In this document: positions 57,845 to 64,000 of the stretch, piece by piece
Layout: each line of letters opens with the position of its first letter
Position numbering within the stretch: the first letter of the stretch is position 1
Program-made: the position numbers and the translations under genes
Notes under the pieces: model-generated
What the model was told of the DNA's origin: nothing
Databases searched by the model: none
Seen by the model: only the letters and a program-made list of their open reading frames with translations
Assembly (NCBI GenBank): GCA_963402885.1
Contig: OY727102.1
Span: forward strand, 15,500,001-15,564,000
Length of the DNA stretch: 64,000 bases
From: Antedon bifida
Taxonomy: Eukaryota > Echinodermata > Crinoidea > Comatulida > Antedonidae
Reading direction: 5' to 3'

Positions 57845-60284
57845 CGTCATTTACATTTTTTGGCGATCTGAGAAATTAAAGAGGCGTACGTACGTGATGT
57901 ATCGTTACCGTAGTAGGCCTATACTCTACGAATGTAGGCCTATACAAATTAAAACAGAAACACGCGGTGTTGTGCGCTGTAAGACGCATTGTGCTATTGG
58001 AACACAAGTTAGATGTTTTGTTACCCAGTTTGACTATGGATAATGCGCATGTTAATGTTGTACGATATATTTATTAATTGTCAATGTTAAAGTAATTTTC
58101 TATTTTCTATGTATGGTTGGTGCACTTAAATAATGATATGTTCTCACCTTCAACAACCGCTTCCAGTACATGGATAACAGTCGGTTAAGAACAAATGTTT
58201 TTTCATCAGTCTTCTTTTAAGAAGTTTACTCACATAGTTACAATTCGGATATTTCTGTTTTTTTCTAGTAAAATGGTGTTCTGCAGAATTTGTTTTTATA
58301 ATAGAAAAATTAGGCAGAAATCATAGTAGGCCTGCCGTCATTAATGTGTAGTTCATCGGTACTAATATGATTGGAAATCGGTTCATGAAATACTTAATGA
58401 ATTTATCTTGTTATTATATTTTATTACTGTAGACAATTTGGTGTTTTGTCAAAACAGTTACTTGTTACGACACTTTAGGTAGATAATAATGTAATGTAAC
58501 TTATCATACATACCAGTATACGTAAATATAATTTATATTTTCTCTATATTATTATGTATTGCATATCTTATTACAGGATGGATACAGCATAAAGTTTGCA
58601 AATTTGTTGTATATTGAATTGAAGAGGTGGTCATTATTCTCATTGTAAGTTAGAAGACATTCTGAGAAAATCAGTTTTTCTTTTTAAATATAAACCTATA
58701 TGTTGAAAATTATCTTGTATCCAACAGAATGGGATACAGTATGTACACCTTCCTGGAGCATAATAATGAAGAGTTCTATGTGGACTTTGTACAAATCGTT
58801 TGTTTTAGTATTGTGATTGATACGATAAGTAAGACTGAAGGTATAGAAACATGAAAATTCACATAAAAGTTTAATATTCCTAGCCCACCAACAGTCAGAC
58901 CAATCAAAATAAAAGAACTTCTTATTCCAAGTAGTTTATTAGCAAACAAGATATTTCACTCCTCTATCGAAGTTCATATTTCATTCTTTAGATAATACAG
59001 TAAATGTTAGTAGATGTATTTGTGATAAATGTAAAGTTGTGTCAGTTATTGAATTTAGATAATCAGTTATTGAAATATTATTATATTATCACCATTAGTT
59101 ATACTCACTACAAATACAAGGTTTTAAAAGACATTCCTTACCATATTGCATAGGCTATAGTCTTAAGGAAACTTCATTATTGAAAATGCAATTAAAATAT
59201 TCATGTCGCAAACAGAGTGTTGTAACATTTTGGATCACCGTGTTCAACTCACCAACAATCCCGGAGAGGGACAGTGATATATGTATTAGCGTTAATCAAG
59301 TGATTTTAATAATATTAATTAAAATAAAATGAATACCGAACATATAAATCGCTCTTTACCGGAGTCTCACAGCGCAAGATGATAAGAATAACTACTGAAA
59401 AAGGTGAGTTTTCATGTGAGATTCAAATTGAAAAGAAGATGGAGTGTAACGGATGGAATGAGGAAGTTGGTTCCAGATCTCTGGTGCCTGAGAAAAGAAG
59501 CCCTAAGCAGGAATTTAAGGTCGGTTCTAGGTGGTGTTAACATAAGAGGATCTCTTTCAGAACGAAGACCTCTGCGTAGTGGAACATAACGGTTTATAAG
59601 TTTGGCAACTCTAACGCATATTCATTAGCATTGTACATAATATCGTAAGTTCAGTTTTTACATTAGGCATTTTTACTCATCGGTAAATTTAGTTTGGCAC
59701 ACAATTATCAATTACTGGTAACATAACAATTTATTCATTCTATCAATTATTTAGCATAATGACAAATGTCGCGCGCTATGGCTCATTTAATATAATTGAT
59801 TTATCTATATTCTCATATTGTTATATCGATCTCAATTTACTTATTCTGGTTAATTAAAAACATACTGGCAATATCTATGACGTCATAAGATATACAAGTT
59901 ATTACCATTGCAACATCACCAATGTACAGCAATTAATTTACTAAAATATATTAATGAAGAAAACACACATAAGTTATACAATTTGAATTTACTAAGGTAA
60001 ATGACGTCACAAAAGAAAATTACTACTGTAAAAGATAATAATGACGTCACTAAAAAATATACATAAGGTATAATTATATAGCAACATATAGAACTTACAT
60101 AACTTACTAAAGGAATAATGTAAAATCATTATACATCTTATACAACTAAATGTTACTGAAAGATAATAATTAATAAAAATTAATTATAATGTTTACTCAC
60201 ACTTCATTTGAAATTATACACAACTGTCCATTTTACCATAAGAAACTACCTTATTTCATTTTCATTAAATTAAACTTATTTATC
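57845..60284. other. Gene B 3' flank and intergenic region
   Basis: No further gene is supported. A segment near 59400-59590 has GTTCCAGATCTCTGGTGCC and GTCGGTTCTAGG and looks like a dispersed-repeat fragment by style, but has no second copy here. The rest is AT-rich. The end of the minus-strand oxidase 3' UTR probably lies just below 60285. Confidence 0.35.
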
Positions 60285-60490
60285 TTATGAAAATGCATTG
60301 TTGGTCTGTCCCCTATTATTGTAATTGACTGATCCTTCCTTTGTTGGTGTTCTCCAGAACAACCAAATGTTGATACCAACACTTAAGAGCAACAGTGCAC
60401 TAACTATTGAAACTGCAACGATCAAACCAACATTATCATCATCTTCTTCTTTGATTGGAATAGGTTTCTGAGTAGTTACTGGAGGAGCAG
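60285..60490 (-). CDS. HEPH-like: Hephaestin/ceruloplasmin-like oxidase, last exon (membrane anchor)
   Basis: Minus strand. The acceptor TTTCACTTTAG ends at 60491; phase 1. The reading TAPPVTTQKPIPIKEEDDDN is a Thr/Pro-rich then acidic juxtamembrane stalk. It is followed by one transmembrane helix (GLIVAVSIVSALLLLSVGIN, IWLFW) and a cytoplasmic tail of about 22 residues ending NNAFS, with the stop at 60285-60287. A C-terminal single-pass anchor distinguishes hephaestin-type ferroxidases from secreted ceruloplasmin. The enzyme would face the outside of the cell. Confidence 0.85.
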
Positions 60491-60616
60491 CTAAAGTGAA
60501 ACGAGAGAGCAATTAAAACACATCGTAATAACATGAAATCGTGGAATATACCACATACACGTGCACTTAACAATATTGTACATGTTGTATTACAACCGTA
60601 ATAGTAGGATATTTAT

Positions 60617-60905
60617 TATTATTATTATTTATTCAGGCAAAAGATACATTTTACAAAATATAATACAAATCAACAAATTAAACAAACACAACGCAAAAGA
60701 AAATATAAAATCATAGTCACTAGCTGCCAGGAAAGCACAAAAGCAGCCTAAGCCACTGTCACCAATTAGGTGTGTACCTCCAACCAGTGACAAAGCAGAA
60801 GATCCCGGACTCGAATATCGGTTGGGAGGGCTTGTCTCAACCTCACAATCATAAATGTTGAGTTTCAGTTTCAAGTAACATTTATTTCTTCTTTTAAATA
60901 AAACG
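60617..60905 (-). mobile_element. Retroelement or SINE 3' fragment in an oxidase intron
   Basis: Read on the minus strand the segment ends with TATCTTTTGCCTGAATAAAT and an (ATA)n-like tail at 60617-60630, typical of non-LTR retroelement 3' ends. The upstream part is moderately GC-rich (GACAGTGGCTTAGGCTGC, TTTCCTGGCAGCTAG). The open frame at 60629-60919 is repeat-derived. Confidence 0.55.
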
Positions 60906-61181
60906 AAGACATTTGACAAAAATAAAGTATTTAAAATAAATAATTAATATACTTTTGCTTCAAATAAAAAAGAAAAGGCAAGAGCCCTAGAATGTATACG
61001 TATGGACGTTAGAGTATAATACAGTCTCTGGGCGGTTTAAAGTTTTTCAAAATTACTGTAAAATCTGGATATAAAATGTATTAATAACCGATAGTACCTT
61101 GTGTTAGTAGCAGTCCTTACTTACTTACTATTAGGAATGTAGATGCATGTTTTATATATTGATAATATTGTGTAGACTTAC

Positions 61182-61301
61182 TCGGTTTTTCGTAAACTAT
61201 ATACGTAGTTTCCATTCCAGCCGCTAAATGATCGTTCACGTGGCAGTGCAATAACCACCTACCTGGATCATCAGCTAACATCTCCATTGTCTGGAAAACA
61301 C
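61182..61301 (-). CDS. HEPH-like: Hephaestin/ceruloplasmin-like oxidase, penultimate exon (type 1/3 copper motif)
   Basis: Minus strand. Acceptor GCATTAAAG, phase 1; donor GTAAGT after position 61182, phase 1. The reading [15 protein letters not shown] is followed by [23 protein letters not shown] followed by a His and a Met ([12 protein letters not shown]) is the complete blue-copper and trinuclear-cluster ligand motif of the last cupredoxin domain. The exon joins YPG of the previous exon, matching the family order of FPG then a Trp and the HCH motif. All copper ligands visible here are intact, so this domain is predicted to be active. Confidence 0.92.
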
Positions 61302-61379
61302 CTTTAATGCAAAATTACAACAACAAAGAGTAAACTGATTACAATAATCAGTACAGGGGACACCGTACCAAATTAAATT

Positions 61380-61545
61380 AACTAGGGATAAATCTATTAG
61401 GAGGACACTTTGTCATGTTCGGAAGGTGTCTCATCATTTTTTAATGTAAACGTATGTTTGTATGATGTAGTATGTTTAAGCGGATATTAGCCCTTGATGG
61501 CATTTGAAGCAATAAAGAAATTGAATTGAATTGAATTGAATCCGT
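61380..61545 (+). mobile_element. Retroelement 3' tail with (TTGAA)n
   Basis: TAGCCCTTGATGGCATTTG and AATAAAGAAATTGAATTGAA are followed by more TTGAA units (61519-61541). This is the style of a non-LTR retroelement 3' end with a short tandem tail. It lies antisense in an oxidase intron. The left boundary is uncertain. Confidence 0.5.
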
Positions 61546-61601
61546 TGGGTTCACATATTATAAGTGTCTCATCGTCTGTTCAATTGCAGAATTAAACCTA
61601 C

Positions 61602-62425
61602 CTGGATATAGCTCGAAAACATCCACATTTTGCTCTGTAGCATGCTTGAATGTAGCCGTCTGTCCGTGGAAGTGCACAGAATGCACGTCTACCTCATTAC
61701 CTACACCGATAATATACCAGTCGACTCGTTCACCGACAACCATTTCAATTCCACGAAGGTTTCCATATAACCGACCATTTATTCCGTGCATCAGATTACT
61801 TTCTTCAAAAATCCCATCTGCTTTATCTACGCTTGATGGAGTGAAGCAGTAGGTGTTTATGTTCTCGTCCAGATACCAGCTTTTATTTTCATCTAACACA
61901 GTAAAGAGGACTGCGTATTCTCGATCAACGTCTGTCCGGAAACCGTCTTCATTAACTGTTCCAGGTTTACAGACGATCAGTGGTCCTATAAGTCCAGAGT
62001 TTATGTCTCGAACAGGGTCAACACTGGAGTAATACGCCCAGGTGACGCAACTCGAATCGGTTTCAGATGGCCCAGAAGTAGCCGGGACAACCCACTCATA
62101 CATGTAAGTCTCACCTGGTAAAATTCCATCACCTTTACTAATAATACCATCATTGTATAGAGACCCTTCGTTCGTTTTGTTATGGGCAGCGCCATGTGCA
62201 TGAAACGAATATTTTCTTGGATAGCTCGCAAGATTTTTGAACAAAATCTTAAATTTATCCCCGACATTTGCCCGTAAAAGAGGTCCAATCATTCCAAGGT
62301 AATCCTCATCAGGACCTCTTATCTTTTCTACTGTGAACGTACTGTCGGTAAATTCTCGGAATACAGCTTTCTTATACTTATGCCCGATGAAACTGTTGTC
62401 ACGATTCACAAATACATATCCATTA
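61602..62425 (-). CDS. HEPH-like: Hephaestin/ceruloplasmin-like oxidase, large exon (cupredoxin domains)
   Basis: Minus strand, 824 bp. Acceptor TTTGTTTTTAG ends at 62426, phase 2; donor GTAGGT, phase 1. It covers most of the final cupredoxin pair. The first domain has YKKAVFREFTDSTFTVEKIR, DEDYLGMIGPLLRANVGDK, HAHG in YSFHAHGAAH, and SSCVTWAYYSSVDP. The second domain has SGLIGPLIVCKPG, DENKSWYLDENINTYC, INGRLYGNLRG, the copper-binding HSVHFHGQ, and VDVFELYPG. Multicopper oxidases of this type oxidise Fe(II), coupled to oxygen reduction, for iron export. The spurious upstream part of the open frame (62426-62715) is intron. The match to the family is very strong; orthology to hephaestin, zyklopen or ceruloplasmin specifically is not settled. 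Confidence 0.95.
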
Positions 62426-63555
62426 CTAAAAACAAACAGACGGAAAATATAACACCTATCCGAAATGTATTTTGATCTGTAGTCTAGAACTGAATTAAGA
62501 CCAGGTGTGGACGACATGTACAACAACTTTCTTCTTTCTAGGTCCATTTGTGTTTTACTTCCAGCTGCCATCGAACGGCGGTCAGAAGCTGAGATGGACC
62601 AGTACACCCGGGTAACCCCCAACTCTTCGATGCACTGGGTTAATTTAAAATCGAAAACCACAAAGATGATGTGAGAGCTTTGAATCTGTCGATTATTTAT
62701 TTTTAAATGCCTCATTAACGTCCCGAAATATATGCATGGTACATCCTACGCTAAATGTTCACAGAAATCTAAACGTGAAATTGTACACCTATTCGTGAGG
62801 ATTAACGAAAATAATAAGTGCACGACCCGATATACAACAAAATCAATCAAAAAATCGGCAAGACAGACTAGTCGTGTTATAATTCATCATAATTATAACT
62901 CAGTCTGTCAATGTTTACTTTGCTAAATGGGACAAGGTACTGCCATGCAAATGCGGATCGTGTGAACCCAGAGGCGTTGGCTGGTGCGAAAAATTGGAGT
63001 TGGTCAAGACATCGAACTCTTCCAAAAGTTATGACATTATAACATGCTGCTTAAAATTGAGGGCGCTAAACATAACATTTACGAGATCGAATACAGGTGG
63101 CGCCGTAAACCACAGGGAAAACAAGATGTTATGGCGTGCTCTCCCTCAATAATAAATATGCATATTCATGACCGTTACTTTGAGGAAGCGAAACTAGTAT
63201 AGCTATAAACAAGATGACCGGTTAGCTTAATGGACTGATTCATTATTTTAATTGTTTTATGAATTGAACAAATAATAAAATTACCGTCACCATGGCTCCG
63301 CATGAAATGCATGAATTGCGTGCCTCGCTGGCTCGCACTTTGGCAACTTTCTACCAGGATTGGTCTGAGCTAAGAACATTTTCAAAAATGGAGCAGCTAG
63401 GTCCTTATAAATTGCACTTATACTTTAAAATGTCAGGCCTAGACCCACACAAGTGGAAATCGTTGCCTTTGCGGGGTTGCACCGCATCCTCAGCATATTC
63501 CCCTGTAACCAAAGTCTAACAATGAATGAAATTAGATGAAAAAAATAAAATTCAC
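62426..63555 (-). other. Oxidase intron
   Basis: It includes a SINE fragment at 62597-62643. An ATG-initiated plus-strand open frame of 75 codons at 63292-63519 has a good start context (CACCATGG) and higher GC but no recognised domain. It is left uncalled. Confidence 0.6.
62597..62643 (-). mobile_element. tRNA-derived SINE tail fragment, copy 3
   Basis: GACCAGTACACCCGGGTAAC, CCCCAACTCTTCGATG and CACTGGGTT match the end of the SINE distal to its tRNA head at 2855 and 31334. It is a short fragment inside the oxidase intron. Confidence 0.65.
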
Positions 63556-63766
63556 CTTAACGGATTTGTCAATGGAATATCATGAATCCCGTCGTACATA
63601 TCCTCAGAATAATCCCATTCCACCTCAATTGCCGCAATATAGTGCAACCTCTCTATACCACTGAATTCGTTAGTGTCACTAGACCCACTGCATTTGGATA
63701 CATTATATATAGCTTTCATGCCATTAGTAAAATGATCATATGTTTGCGATTCAATTGCCCACTTTC
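63556..63766 (-). CDS. HEPH-like: Hephaestin/ceruloplasmin-like oxidase, exon spanning two cupredoxin units
   Basis: Minus strand. Acceptor after an AAAAG run at 63767, phase 1; ends in phase 2 (AG) before GTGAAT, completing a Ser codon with the next exon. The reading GKWAIESQTYDHFTNGMKAI then YNVSKC ends one copper domain. ERLHYIAAIEVEWDYSEDMY then starts the next, matching the YYIAAVEVEWDY-like hallmark of ceruloplasmins. The position that is Cys in a working type 1 copper site (E-C-x-x-x-D-H) is Ser here, while the following His and Met remain. The four exons found encode 452 C-terminal residues. The rest of the gene, probably several hundred residues, lies beyond position 64000. Confidence 0.9.
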
Positions 63767-64000
63767 CTTTAAAAAAAATAAAGAATATACATTTATTTCC
63801 ATTTGTAAATGCTCTGTTGATAGAATCTCTACCCCAACCGGTCGGTAGCAATATTATTTAGACTGACGGAAGTTGGTTGAAAGCAAGTGAATGCTGAGTG
63901 TAGGCCTAATGGTCACCATGTTATCAAGTGTTGAATTATTAGTATCTTATAAGGTGGAGTTTGGCAGACTTTATTTAAGAAGACTTATTTGTTTGTGTCA
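63767..64000 (-). other. Oxidase intron, upstream part
   Basis: Sequence between the exon at 63556 and the window edge, with a polypyrimidine-poor, A-rich acceptor. The remaining 5' exons must lie to the right of the window. Confidence 0.6.

Noticed and set aside
60285-60490. A third member of the WW-motif membrane protein pair
   Set aside because: The exon joins in phase to the oxidase and lacks the WW-[KQ]-I start; it is the hephaestin-type membrane anchor.
61558-61601. C-terminal RFNSAIEQTMRHL of the same open frame
   Set aside because: Read-through past the GTAGGT donor; the real continuation is the exon at 61182-61301 with the HCH motif.
62426-62715. N-terminal extension of the oxidase open frame starting MRHLKINNRQ
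   Set aside because: It is intron: the acceptor at 62426 joins in phase to the exon ending at 63556, and the extension contains a SINE fragment and no cupredoxin sequence.

Overview
The window is AT-rich animal (eukaryotic) genomic DNA. Coding sequence is sparse: short exons with GT/AG boundaries lie in long introns full of small transposable elements. I see no bacterial-style operons and no ribosomal RNA genes. The gene families (a galanin/kisspeptin-type neuropeptide receptor, a membrane-anchored hephaestin/ceruloplasmin-like oxidase), the many MITEs and tRNA-derived SINEs, and the frequent palindrome TAGGCCTA suggest a marine deuterostome invertebrate. An echinoderm is most likely. That placement is inference.

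Layout. 1-23.4 kb: no convincing gene. It holds MITEs of several families (one nested inside another), a tRNA-derived SINE, a decayed LINE fragment, a foldback element of about 0.9 kb, a 2.5-kb trinucleotide array that has been tandemly duplicated, and two smaller tandem repeats. 23.46-34.73 kb (+): three exons of a rhodopsin-class peptide GPCR covering the end of TM1 through TM7; the first exon was not found. 35-43.7 kb: intergenic, with a few MITE/SINE remnants. 43.75-46.44 kb and 54.49-57.84 kb (+): two genes that appear to be diverged tandem paralogues. Each has three exons and only phase-1 introns, and encodes a small type I membrane protein with a signal peptide, a very short ectodomain, a transmembrane segment opening with a WW-[KQ]-I-x-L motif, and a cytoplasmic tail of about 100-130 residues. 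I recognise no known family for them; they are the best candidates here for something undescribed. 60.29-63.77 kb (-): the last four exons of a hephaestin/ceruloplasmin-like multicopper oxidase. The rest of that gene runs off the right edge.

All exon models were built by eye from reading frame, splice sites and phase agreement. The three multi-exon genes have no evident shared pathway (neuropeptide signalling, unknown membrane signalling or adhesion, iron/copper oxidation), and nothing suggests an operon. Repeats were recognised by comparing parts of the window with each other and from general knowledge of element types, not by database search.
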